Positions 11,201 to 21,843 of a DNA stretch of 42,537 nucleotides are shown in pieces. Within the stretch, counting starts at the first letter, position 1; every line of letters starts with the position of its first letter. A model generated the notes under the pieces. The model was not told the origin of the DNA. It was given only the letters and a program-made list of their open reading frames with translations, and did not search any database. Both the position numbers and the translations under genes were made by a program. Source of the DNA: Basidiobolus ranarum (Eukaryota > Basidiobolomycota > Basidiobolomycetes > Basidiobolales); the NCBI GenBank assembly GCA_040143965.1, contig JASJQH010000034.1:1-42537 (forward strand), given 5' to 3'.

Positions 11201-14200
11201 AGATATGGCTTTGTCCAATTTCTCAGGAGTGGAGTTATCATTTTGCAAGAGGCTGGCGTAGACCGACTTGATGAAGCTTAGGATATATAAGCTATTCAAA
11301 TTTCGAGTAAATTTCAAAGCGGAGTCGGATAATCCTAAATAAGGAGAGTCTATGGGTGTTCCTGAGAAGATTCGAATATGGTCGGTGCCTTGAATTGACT
11401 CTGGAATCAAGTCGTTCTTTTCGCTGTCTAATGGATTAATCGTAGCATTGTACTTTCCAATGTTTAAGAAAGAGTTAGAAGTATTAGGGCGTATACATTC
11501 TAACTGCACAATTGGTAGATATTCACGGTAATCATCAATATCACATCCATTTTCTGCCAATTTGTTCATTGTTTTTAGCAATGCGTGAAGGCTGGGGACA
11601 CCGATTAACATGAAGGATAATGAATCCTGTAGTTTGACGAAGCAACGATATCCAGAGATATCGGAGGCTAAGTGATAAATTTCCTTATCTGTGTGATGTA
11701 ATTTGGAAGACAGACTTTCTATGATATGTTGGAAGAATAAATTTCCTTTGTTGGCTTCGATGTTGGAGCACACAATCTCCCCGTCTACGTGTTCAAAAAT
11801 CGATTTCTCTACAAAGTAATGGAATAATGCCAACCCACGTTCGCGATGCGATAGCTTTGCAAAGTCTTTTTCAACGAACCGTTCATCTTGCCAAAACGCT
11901 GATTTGCGGTACTTCGTGGAATGCTTCTCTGTCGAAGACTGATCTGTGTCCAGGAAGGAAAGTATGGAATAACCTTTGGGCGAACTTTTGACCTTATTTC
12001 CACCTACGTACTCATTATCATACCATGACTTATCAGGTTTATGGATTTCACTATTTGATGGTGACGATGTACAATCAAACAAATTATCCAAAACTGAAGT
12101 ATTACTGTAGATCCTTTTACAGAACGGAACTTGGAACCCAGTAACTAAAAATGGGCTAAGCGGTAGTAGAGAAGCTACATCGAAGAACGTAGGAACATAT
12201 AGATCGCCAGTAGAACATTTGATTTCGGAAACTACACTGGCGGTCAGATCGGTTTGTCGTATGTCGATACTTTGAATCCTGTCGAAAGTTACTAATCTTG
12301 CTATGATGCATTTATCTGTATGGAAAATACTCTGCGAAATGGCTTTTGAGTGATCCGCTATATTTTCATCTTCACACGGCTCGATCCATAACTCGCTCGA
12401 TACTTCTTGATTATAATTATTAATGCTTAACACATACTGTACAGCGCACGTACGTCTCAATGCCCCAGAACTAGAGGTTTTAGATGGGAGCGCAATCTCC
12501 TTGTAAAATGTAATAGAGCTTGCTTCTTTAGAAATCGGCAAAAAGTCTTCTGAGATTCGCTTTTTACATAGATATTCGTATGCTAGTTGCTGAAGAGAAG
12601 GCTGCTCCTCATTTTCGTAAAGGAAGTCGTCTCGCGAAGATAGCCACATACTGTGGTAGGTTCTCAAGTAGCATTTGGCGATTTTCTTTCTGAGAAAGTC
12701 GTATTCCTCTTCAGTAGCCTCTTTTTCCGGTGCTAATGTTTTACCAGTCGAGGGCTCATTCTCCAACTGATCCTGATCATCTTTTTGCAAGCGACCTGTG
12801 ACCAGAAGCTCGCTCAATGGTTTGTTACAAATTAAAAAGAGTGGTGCAGGACTACCACTCTCTCGTTCCCTTTCCTGGGACAATTGATTGATTTCCTCTA
12901 TAGCTTGATATAAATCACGAATAAGAGCCCTTCTTCCTTGCAGGTTCACATTGAAACAAGTGAGTTGTATGGTGATAACCCATCTATTGATTGGTTTTAA
13001 TCGTAGTTCGCAAAAGCTAGTCGACTGATTGAAAGATATATGCGGCGCTCTTATAGGCTTAATGTAGACGTTCTGGGATACTTTGAATGATTTCCAGTTT
13101 GTTGTAATGCAATGATCTAGATATTCATATGCTTCCAATAATTCACCATCGTAAGAGGCCAAACTTTTTTCAGCAATGGTGATGAAAGAGGGAAATCTCA
13201 ATAGTAAGTGCACGGAGACCACATCACAACAATGCTTTCTGATTGCGTAAAGTTCATTTTGATCGAATGCATTCCAAAATTTTTTGAATGACTCTTGGTA
13301 ATCAGAATTGTTAGAAAGGGCTGTAGAAACATACGACATTTCCTGCATGTGAGAGTAATGATTTCTGTTTTCTTTTGGAAGCTTGAATAGAGCATATTTC
13401 GTGTTGAAAGTGGCGAGAGATTTCAGTATTTCGTCAGTTTCAAAAATGATTTTCAAAAAATTATGTAAAGTCAACGCTTTTTCAAGTAGCGGGTTGTTCT
13501 TAACGTCTCTGTATTGAGCAGTCTGTACGTTAACAAAGTAGAATGCAAATGCAGTATAGGCCAGAATATTGATCTCAATCCGAGGTGATTTCAACCTAGA
13601 GGTGTGAGGAGACTTCATATCTGATCCCCAGAGGGCCTTGATTCTATATTGAATGGTCACATTTGGAAGCCACGATAGTGCTAAATTGATGTGGATTTTC
13701 TCGGACTTCCCATTCCGGCCTCCAGATAACAGTACGCTGTGAATAGAAAATCCTTGACGAAGTCGCATAGTTAACAAATGCCCCATATCGATAGATAGTG
13801 GATAATCACGGTATCTGGTTAAAATTGCTTCGACAGCAGGTGAATAGCACTGGGGATCCCAGGGGAATGGAGAGATTGCCGTATAGCCATAATTCAAGTT
13901 GATTCCAGTGTTAGTGAAGCGCTCTCGTGGTAAATCACTAATCCTTTCACGACCACCATTGATTGCGTTATAACGATTTTCGCTGCGGCCTCTAGAAAAA
14001 CATGTTTCTTTAAATAGCAAATGCCGATGATAAAAGTTGGGTCCATGGTGACCATTGGAGGATGGTGAGCTTCGTGAGTTGATATCTTCACAATCGGCGG
14101 CATACAGAAACTTCCCAGACGTGGCCACAGCGATATACCGGAGAGTTTCATTGTCGGGAACGAACCCGAATGCACATCCAGGATCAAACCCTCTATCAGA

Positions 14201-15425
14201 ACCGACTTGAATAACGACCACTGGAGAATTGGCACTGGCGAACTTTCGCAATATATCCCGTGTGTAATCATCGATACTTGAGTTAATAACTCCATCTGTG
14301 ATAATGACTAGAGAGGATGCGAACTCTTTGGGAAGAAGTCCAAGTCCAAATAAACCTGCTTGAAGACTATATGAAATATGGCCATTATTTGGACCATATA
14401 GCGACAATACACTTTCTGTAACATGAGTGTTGTTGTTGAAATCGCTTATTTCTGGATCGAATCCTTTGTATCGAGAGTTTTTCTTCTCACTTTTGTACCC
14501 TTCACCTTTTTGCATACGATGTCGAAGTATTATGAGTTCTTGCTGCAATCTATCAAACTCGTAGCGTAATTTATTGGTGATGGCGCCAATATTACCAGGA
14601 ACCACAGCCAAGCCTTGCACTAGTACTCGCATAGAAGGGAAATTTTTCAAAATATTTGATTCTAGTTGATTCTCGGTAAAATGGGTACATTCAGCAATAA
14701 CACTTATGAGAATTTCAGGCTGTACCTAGAAGAAGGCCAAGCTAAATCAATACGAATACACCAAGAACTTAATGAAAATATTTGATAGGTACTTCAAACG
14801 AACCGTCAGTACTGTCGGTTTTAAAAGTAAAAGGTCGTGATATTCCTTCGATGGAACGACAAAGTCTAAAAATGAGCCAAAAGTGTTACTTTGCTGTCAA
14901 GGGAATGAAGGAGTAATTTAGGGAGACATTTACGTTTCATATATTTGATCCAGCAAGATGTGTGACCGAAAAGGATTGAGATTCGCGACAGAGCCACTAA
15001 TATCAACTACAAATACAAGGCGATATTTCGTGGAAACTGTACATATTTTTGTATGAGGTGTAAGTTTATATAAGGAAGGATTGTTAGGGTCAAGAGATTT
15101 CGTTGGATTTTGATCTTGTGGGGCTCTTGAGCGAGTTAGATCCGAAACTATATCTAGTGCTTGAACATTTTCATCCTAAAACATCGTTAGTACACTAAAA
15201 AAGGAACCAACAACAATCTATTCGAGAAATACCTGTAGCTCCTCAAGAGTAAGAGGTCTAAATAGGCGAGATAGAAGCCATTGCTCGTGCTCATTTCTGT
15301 TAAAAAGAAGTGGCTCTTTCAAGAGTAAAGTCAAACTCTTGACTTCTACACTCTAGGTACATCAAAGTTACCAAATGAAAAGACAAACGAAGTAATAGTG
15401 ATCAACTACTTACTTCTGAATCCAT
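5272..15425 (-). CDS. SZT2: SZT2-like protein (KICSTOR scaffold homologue)
   Basis: Ten exons: 15425-15414, 15352-15233, 15175-14934, 14865-14793, 14725-11118, 11058-9805, 9737-8984, 8920-8697, 8643-5790, 5727-5272. They total 9597 nt, about 3198 aa; human SZT2 is about 3.4 kDa-thousand residues long, so the length fits. In animals SZT2 joins KPTN, ITFG2 and C12orf66 in KICSTOR, which anchors GATOR1 on the lysosome and restrains TORC1 when amino acids are low. The N-terminus carries a von Willebrand A-like fold: D102-x-S-x-S (VVDISGS) and ITDG at 291-294, matching ELDLSPS and VITDG of animal SZT2. Splices rebuild DQIYET|LCRSIEGISRPF and SFE|VQPEIL, both alignable to human SZT2. The C-terminal half (ALKCYERDSLWKLL..) also aligns. 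Low-complexity serine-rich linkers are present. Family call strong from recalled similarity; the exact acceptor at 8640/8643 and the 14793 donor are less certain. Confidence 0.85.
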
Positions 15426-16443
15426 AGAATTATTACAAAAAGGAGGGAGAATTCAAATAAAATAACATGAGCTCTTGATAGGCCTTTATCAGTGTCAGTA
15501 TAAAATAACGCTAGTAGAAAGTAGTGACTTGAATAATGTAATTGCCACCTCAGTAGATTCCCTCGAAATTGGCTCTCGAATGAACTCGATTTGATGTACC
15601 ATATTGATTAACCCAATCAATTTATAGTTTGCATTAAGCTATCACACCTATCAATATATATTCGCATTGAACATAATGCACTAATTTTAAAGTAAACTTT
15701 TCCGCTAAAGATCCCAAATCATTATATACATTCATTTCAACTTGTTGTGTACTACGGACTTACTAATGAAGTTATGTAGTTTGGCTATATACACATATAC
15801 TTTGAATAGAGTAAGTAATATAGCAAAGTTAACCAACACCCTGTATCTAATGTAGACACTGCAGTCTATTTCTTCAGGTTCTAAACCCTTTCGAACATCG
15901 AAACCAAGCCCTAACTATATATGGAAATGAGATAGAATTTGTATATATAGCATGATGATAGAAGTTGAGAATGTATACGGCCAAGGAAGAAGAGTAATTA
16001 CGAAGGGATATTGAGTAAGAGGACCCAAAGCTGAAAACAATATTTCAGATTCAATTGACGAAGATTAGGCATAAATATTAACCACTCCTCATTGTTATGG
16101 CAGGATAGCACAGTAATAGCTCAAGAGGACATTTGAAACATTGTTATTTATTTACATTGACATTGAGCACTATTCTCTTTGTAAATGAATTAGATAGTTC
16201 TAAAGATGAAATGTAGAGATGACAGTGCGTGATTTCATTCGAGGTGAATACTGATGTGAAAGCCAGCAAACAGCACAAATCAAGATATCAATTCAAATTC
16301 AAGCCAACACCCATCCACTCTACGACCTTTAACATAGTTGAGGTGTGGTGTAAGTTCCAAACCCATAATGGCTGGTCTATAGTCAAGAAAATGATAAAAG
16401 ATTGAGCTAGTGAACTTTGTAACTAGAAAACAAGGAATTGATC
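15426..16443. other. Intergenic between SZT2-like and PIAS-like genes
   Basis: About 1 kb, AT-rich, without a convincing coding frame. It holds the promoter of the minus-strand SZT2-like gene and the 3' region of the PIAS-like gene. A possible extra terminal exon of the PIAS-like gene (about 16240-16375, minus) is discussed under findings. Confidence 0.5.
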
Positions 16444-18925
16444 TTACTCTGTTATTTCAGCGAGAATATTTTCTACCATCACGTCACACCTCAACTCCTC
16501 AAGTGGTAGATCGCGGTCACAAATGGGGCATTCCCATCTTGGCTTCATTGCATTCAGGTGCAGATAGGTATGAAGATCGAAGCACTATCAGAAAACACTA
16601 TTTAGTTACCGTGCTACGATATCAATACTGATAGCAATAATAAAGAAAGTACCGCAACATGTCCACAGCGTACTCCTTTAACGGGGGTACGGATTCTCTC
16701 GTGACTTATCGGACATCGCAGACTGAGCCAAATTGAAGGTTGGGATACGATAACTTCATTAGTATCCTGACCTCCAACATCTTCTTGATTTGAGGTACTG
16801 TCTGAAGGAATGGTAGTCGTAGCCTGGTATTTGGACGCCAGATATTGAACTAGAATGGGCGGAAGATTGATTAACAAGAGGTGATAAATTTACCATTTCT
16901 AAAGCGTACATACCCAACTCTTTCCCTTGCTCAGCTTTGATACATTTGTTTCTCAATTCGCTTTCCAAATAACCGATGGGTTTGAAAATGTTAATTTTCA
17001 CACCAACCTGAACATTCTACACGTAAAAATCATCAGTGGATCGAAAATTACTGCACTCTAAAGAAACAGCGACTAACCTGCACCCTATCACGGTATTCCA
17101 TGTTAACGTTAAATTGCAGTTTGTTCTCCTTTGAGCAATAGTTCGATATGTCAATATACGATCGCTCATGATCTTTGAGAAGTTCCGCCTCGAGTGGTAT
17201 TTGGAAACCATTTAGTGACACCTTCATCTCGGGCCACGATAAATTGATATCTTTCTTGAAAAAGGTCAAAAACACACCCATTGGTTCGAATGGTTGAGGT
17301 GATTTTTGCTTCCTATGGAATCAGAGTCATTAACACTTCGCTAAAACGGGTAATGGATGAAGAATGTTGCTCACCTGGACAGTGATTGATGCTCAATATC
17401 AGTTATATCAAAGTTCAGTGAGATTCTGCTTTCTTCAAGGCGAGAGGCTAACATAATGAATGGAATAGGAAATCTGTGGAGAATTGGAAGGTCCTTGGTA
17501 GGCTCGGCACATGTTATAGGTTCATATCTTTCTTCCTTGATTTCAATGGATGGAATTTCTTGCTCAAGTGAAGCTATAATTTCAACTTCGTCTTTGGTGA
17601 AATCTTCCAATTTGACACTAACAGTATCATCTTCATCGATAGGATCCACAGCCCCGCCAATTCTTCGAAGCATCTCCCCAGTATCTCCAATGAAAACAGC
17701 CGGCAATACATAAGATGATGGGTTGCTATTAACATGAGGTAGATTCAAGCTGATAGTCGGTGGCGATTCATGCCTTTGGTGAAGATTTGAATTTAACATC
17801 ATAGGAGGTATCGTCAAGTTTATAGTACCGGGAGCTTGACGACTACCTTCCAAAGACAAGGGTGCAGGAAGGTCTATTGGATTGTTCGAAAGCTCACACA
17901 TCGTAGTATACATGCGAGTGACGATTTCTATACATTATTAAGTTAGTTGATGTAATAAATGGTGGCCGCCATGTTGCTATAAAAAGTGGTACCTCTACGC
18001 CGTGGCTGAAAATAAGCCAAGCGTTGATGTATAACTCTGAGTACTTGCCAACCATAATTTACATTGTAACCAAGCCTTCTACTCTTACGAACAATAATCT
18101 AGCAAACGCAAAGTTTAAATTATCAATGTGGGTTGGAGCTTTGAATCATTTAAAACGGATATTTACTTTTAAACAATGGATAAGAGTCTTCTCCGTATGA
18201 AAGCAGTACGCTGAATCAGTTTGGCACCAGGTATAGAGATCCATACAGGCATGAAGGTAGGTACGAGATCTTGTCAACTTTTGGGCTAAATTTTTCAGTC
18301 GATTATTGATACCAAGTATGGTAGCATTATCGTAGTGGTTTCGCAACTCAGACATGTTGACTCTACTAGCTATATCGTCTTCGCCTTGACTAGGATTAAG
18401 TTCAACGATTCTTGGTTCCGTGTAAGGAATAGCGTTTGAGTATCTAGAATTTTCAAAAGAATTAATTGTTTGTGGGTGACGTCGAGTAGCTTTATTAGCA
18501 GCGGAGTTTTCTGTATAAGGGGGGATTGGTAAATATTCAGGTTCGTTTGGAAGTCGAGTATTTCTAGATGCTGTGAATTCCAATAGAGGAGCTCTCTGAG
18601 AAGGCTGTTGTGTACGAAAGTGTAGTGGAGGCGATATACTACGATAAGGATGTGAACGAATCATAGCAGAAGTATTGTCTTGCCAGTAAGAATCCTGCCT
18701 ACTTTGAACTACTCGGTGTTGACTTGTTGGCTGTCCATGATACTGTTGACCTCGAGTCCCTGGAAGGTAAGTGGTATGTGTATGTCGAGTAGCATGGCGT
18801 GACCTAGGTCGACTTTGTGGTAGGACAGGTGGAAAGGGTATAGATCCAAGGATTTCATCCTCAGAACATTCACTCTCTGGAGACCAGTATCCTTCTGAAG
18901 ACTTATTGGAAGCTTCAAAGTGCAT
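16444..18925 (-). CDS. PIAS/Siz-type SUMO E3 ligase (PINIT + SP-RING)
   Basis: Seven exons: 18925-18167, 18098-17993, 17927-17375, 17312-17078, 17016-16894, 16823-16653, 16584-16444; 2088 nt, about 695 aa. It would transfer SUMO from Ubc9 to nuclear substrates. The PINIT domain spans about 470-590 (FLTFFKKDINLSW, then NVQVGVKINIFKPIGYLE across a splice). The SP-RING follows at about 629-675: LRCPISHERIRTP, then CGHVA|CFDLHTYLHLNA, then WECPICDRDLPLE, giving zinc ligands C645, H647, C650, C668 and C671. An acidic stretch carries two SUMO-acceptor-type sites, VKLE (K394) and IKEE (K419), around a SIM-like VEII (403-406). No SAP domain is visible in the low-complexity first 250 residues, so the first exon is the least certain part; it joins in frame through good splice sites. 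Confidence 0.85.
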
Positions 18926-19324
18926 TCAACTAGCGGAATTTAATATAGATAAGAAACGTATCCAAGTGGCAGTCCAAGGTAGGAGATCATATATTGGTAT
19001 AGTTCAGGTGATTCCCAATGTATACTAACGGAAAGCCTATTGTTAAGGAGGATTAAATTGCTTGGATATCATATACATATAATATCCATATTTATTGGGA
19101 CTATTTGAGGGATTTTGCCAGTCGACACTGATTATCAGGATCAAGTCCACAAATTCTAAAACACATACAATGCCAGTCACAAAATAGATTGAGAAGTAGT
19201 CCAAAGCAAGCCAGGATCCGAGCTCATGTATCAGGGATCAACACTTGGTAGATGTTTACGAAAAAGGTAAAGAGGGCGAGAGAAGCCTATAGGAACACAC
19301 GATTAATCACGGGCCCAACTCATC
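18926..19324. other. Intergenic, promoter side of the PIAS-like gene
   Basis: About 400 bp between two minus-strand genes. It should contain the PIAS-like promoter and the 3' UTR of the Bin3-like gene. No recognisable motif; the plus-strand frames here are antisense shadows. Confidence 0.5.
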
Positions 19325-20354
19325 TCACACAACACTACCCCCACTACCTTTGGAATCGGTCTCAGGAACCCCCAATAGCTCGCATTGCTGGAATCCAATT
19401 TCCTTGGTCAGATAGTTCTCGAATTGGTCTGGTCTTAGCTTAATTCGCTTATAATTTTCCCAAATCTCCTTTTGACCGGAAGCAATCAGTACCCGATATC
19501 CAATTGAAAATGTACGTAAGATATACAAACCGGGGTCAAATGACTTCTACGATAGTACGAGCTCCACGGCTGTGGCTCCAAAACTAACACTCCATTGTCA
19601 GTGAGTGAATCATAAGCTTTTTGAAACAATTGTTTGATTCCCTCATCACCTTGATTCAAATGGATCCACTTGGTAACACTTAGACTAAAAGAAACTGAGT
19701 AGAAAGTTTGTGATTAGATATACCGAAGATAATATACCATAAAATCACTTGATATTGAGGTAAGCTTTCTGCATGCTCCAATACCCAATTGGAGGTTCGA
19801 AACGAGATGTTTTGGGGGAGACATTCCGACTCGTTAACCATTTCTTGAGGCTTCTTTTCCCCTTTACTGTTGAGAAGATTAGCCTGATGTTTGAGATGTG
19901 CCCAGCATTTTGCGATCAGTGATTCATCAATATCAACACCAAGTATCTCTTTTGGACGGTAGCGTAAAGCTATTAATGCAAACTATTAAGTGATATATAT
20001 ATCGGACCTAGTAAATTCAAAGGACAGTTTACCAAGTTCAACTGTGACATAACCAGCATTACAACCAATGTCAAGTACACTTTTCCCTTCAATCCACTTT
20101 TGAAATAACTCTAATCTCGGATCTTCCTTCCTGTTCCGATATCCATAATACTGTGGATAATTCCCATTTATATATTTTTTCTTTTTCTCTTTCTCTTTGA
20201 CTGTTGTATTCTTTTTAGATTGAGCAGATATTAAGTCGGCCTGTGAGCTAGCTTTTGAACCCAAAATTTTCTTTCTGGGCTTACTTAAATCTATTCGATT
20301 TCGTTTTTTTGAGTGGTTACCATTGACGTGCTCAAGGTAGGGATTAGTCGACAT
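19325..20354 (-). CDS. Bin3/MePCE-family RNA 5'-phosphate methyltransferase
   Basis: Four exons: 20354-20033, 19969-19738, 19684-19531, 19468-19325; 852 nt, 283 aa. The family adds methyl to the 5' gamma-phosphate of small RNAs (7SK and U6 in animals; Bmc1 acts with telomerase RNA and U6 in S. pombe). Signatures in order: NYPQYYGYR (65-73) and DPRL, SAM-binding motif I VLDIGCNAG (93-101), ILGVDIDESLI, VILCLSVTKWIHLN across a splice, LVLEPQPWSSY, then NYKRIKLRPDQFENYL. All are in the order of the Bin3 domain. Residues 15-62 are strongly basic, suggesting nuclear targeting or RNA binding. The start is the first ATG (20354); a longer open frame begins upstream without ATG. BCDIN3D-type activity on monophosphates cannot be excluded. 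Confidence 0.9.
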
Positions 20355-20622
20355 ATGTAACAACACAAAGCTAACGTTTGTTGAAGTTGGTAATTTTGTT
20401 TAAAACAATGATTGATTAAAGGTGGTGTTGGCTAATATTGAAAGATTCAAAACAATTGTCAATATTTACTATGAATTTTCAAGAATGAAGACTATACGGA
20501 TAAATGATTCTTTTTATCCGATGATTCTGTGATTTGATTTGCTTACTTCGAATTAGATAAAGTATTCTTTTGATGCTTGACTTTTCTTGTTGCTACCTTG
20601 GTCGGCTTCTACGTAATCCTAC
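20355..20622. promoter_or_regulatory. Divergent promoter region, Bin3-like / PER1
   Basis: 268 bp separate the start codons of the minus-strand Bin3-like gene and plus-strand PER1, so both promoters must lie here or overlap. A pyrimidine-rich tract (tgcttgacttttcttgttgc, 20574-20593) precedes the PER1 start. No defined transcription-factor site recognised. Confidence 0.5.
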
Positions 20623-21570
20623 ATGATCAAGCAAGTGGGAAAACATTTTGTGTTGGTGATTTTGCTAATCAGCTTTATCACCTACACTTACGGCTCCTAT
20701 GGAGATAGACAACCCGTATTTAACAACTGTGTTGAAAATTGTGAACAGAATGTTTGCGCTAAGAACCCAACTCTACCATTGTCTTTACGAATCACCTTAT
20801 GGAGTTGTCTAGATGACTGTAAGTATAACTGCATGCGACAAATCACCGATATGGCCGTAGAAACAGGGGAGCCAATTGTTCAGTATTACGGTAAATGGCC
20901 TTTCTTACGCTTATTCGGCATGCAGGAGCCGGCCAGCGTGTTGTTTAGCATACTCAACGGTTGGGGTCATTGGTACCATTTAAAAATCATCCAAACTCGC
21001 GTACCGAACGGATATTTTTTAAAACCATTCTATTATGGTTACGCTTTGATAGGCATGAACGCCTGGTTATGGTCTAGTGTTTTTCATTCTCGTGATACTT
21101 CACTTACAGAAAAGTTGGATTATTTCTCAGCTGCATTGACTATCCTCTATGGACTATTCGTGGCGATCTTAAGAGCCACCCATATTGTTGATAGAAAGAA
21201 GCAGGCCTTTGTGGGTGTACTTCATATCATTCCTTTTCTACTTCACATAAGCTACTTGAGTTTTTACAAATTCGATTACGGTTATAATATGAAAGCTAGC
21301 ATCGGTATTGGTATGTTACATAACGTAGCTTGGGGAATTATAGCGTTAAGAAGCTCCGGTCATCCTTACCGTTGGAGACCCATTGCGAGTGCGTTACTTT
21401 TAACTTCAGCAATGTCATTAGAACTCTTTGATTTCCCTCCCATTTTGGAGATGGTCGATGCTCACGCACTATGGCACGCCGCAACTGTACCTATATTGGT
21501 TTACTGGTATACTTTCCTTATGGAGGATGCTCGTTGGGATGCACCTCGTATGCGTCTGAAAAAGAATTAA
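20623..21570 (+). CDS. PER1: Per1/PGAP3 family GPI-anchor lipid remodelling protein
   Basis: Single exon, 315 aa, typical length. Per1 (PGAP3 in mammals) removes the sn-2 acyl chain of GPI-anchored proteins in the ER or Golgi, as part of lipid remodelling. A signal peptide (about 1-24, hydrophobic LVILLISFITYTYGSYG) is followed by a cysteine-rich lumenal segment (FNNCVENCEQNVC, WSCLDDCKYNCM). About seven membrane segments follow. The CREST-superfamily hallmarks are present: FHSRD..TEKLDYFSA in the second membrane region and MVDAHALWH near the C-terminus, with the His and Asp thought to form the hydrolase site. The short lysine-rich tail (RLKKN) could act as an ER-retrieval signal. It is divergent from the Bin3-like gene and convergent with PRP22. 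Confidence 0.95.
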   Translation: MIKQVGKHFVLVILLISFITYTYGSYGDRQPVFNNCVENCEQNVCAKNPTLPLSLRITLWSCLDDCKYNCMRQITDMAVETGEPIVQYYGKWPFLRLFGMQEPASVLFSILNGWGHWYHLKIIQTRVPNGYFLKPFYYGYALIGMNAWLWSSVFHSRDTSLTEKLDYFSAALTILYGLFVAILRATHIVDRKKQAFVGVLHIIPFLLHISYLSFYKFDYGYNMKASIGIGMLHNVAWGIIALRSSGHPYRWRPIASALLLTSAMSLELFDFPPILEMVDAHALWHAATVPILVYWYTFLMEDARWDAPRMRLKKN

Positions 21571-21687
21571 TTGAATTTTGTAACTTCTATCTATTTCGCT
21601 TTCGCATGAATCTACCTTATCAACCACCAGAAACCTTGGTTATTCCATTTAGATGTTTACAAAGACAACGATTTTATATTATTCTTT

Positions 21688-21693
21688 AATAAA
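21688..21693 (+). terminator. Candidate poly(A) signal of PER1
   Basis: AATAAA lies about 118 nt after the PER1 stop, in the 273-bp gap to convergent PRP22. Confidence 0.45.
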
Positions 21694-21843
21694 GATAAAA
21701 TCCCTTTTCATTAGTATCAACCCAAAGTAAAGAGACGATATTATGAGAAAGGAAGGGAAGGAGGAAGAAAGAAAGGAGTAATGAGAGATTATTGTACATT
21801 GTTGTTGTATATATACGAAAGAGTGGCGCATATAAATAGTCCC

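Noticed and set aside
16794-16893. First acceptor TTCTAG (near 16851) in the PIAS-like gene
   Set aside because: It puts the SP-RING out of frame; the later CCAG acceptor at 16824 keeps frame.
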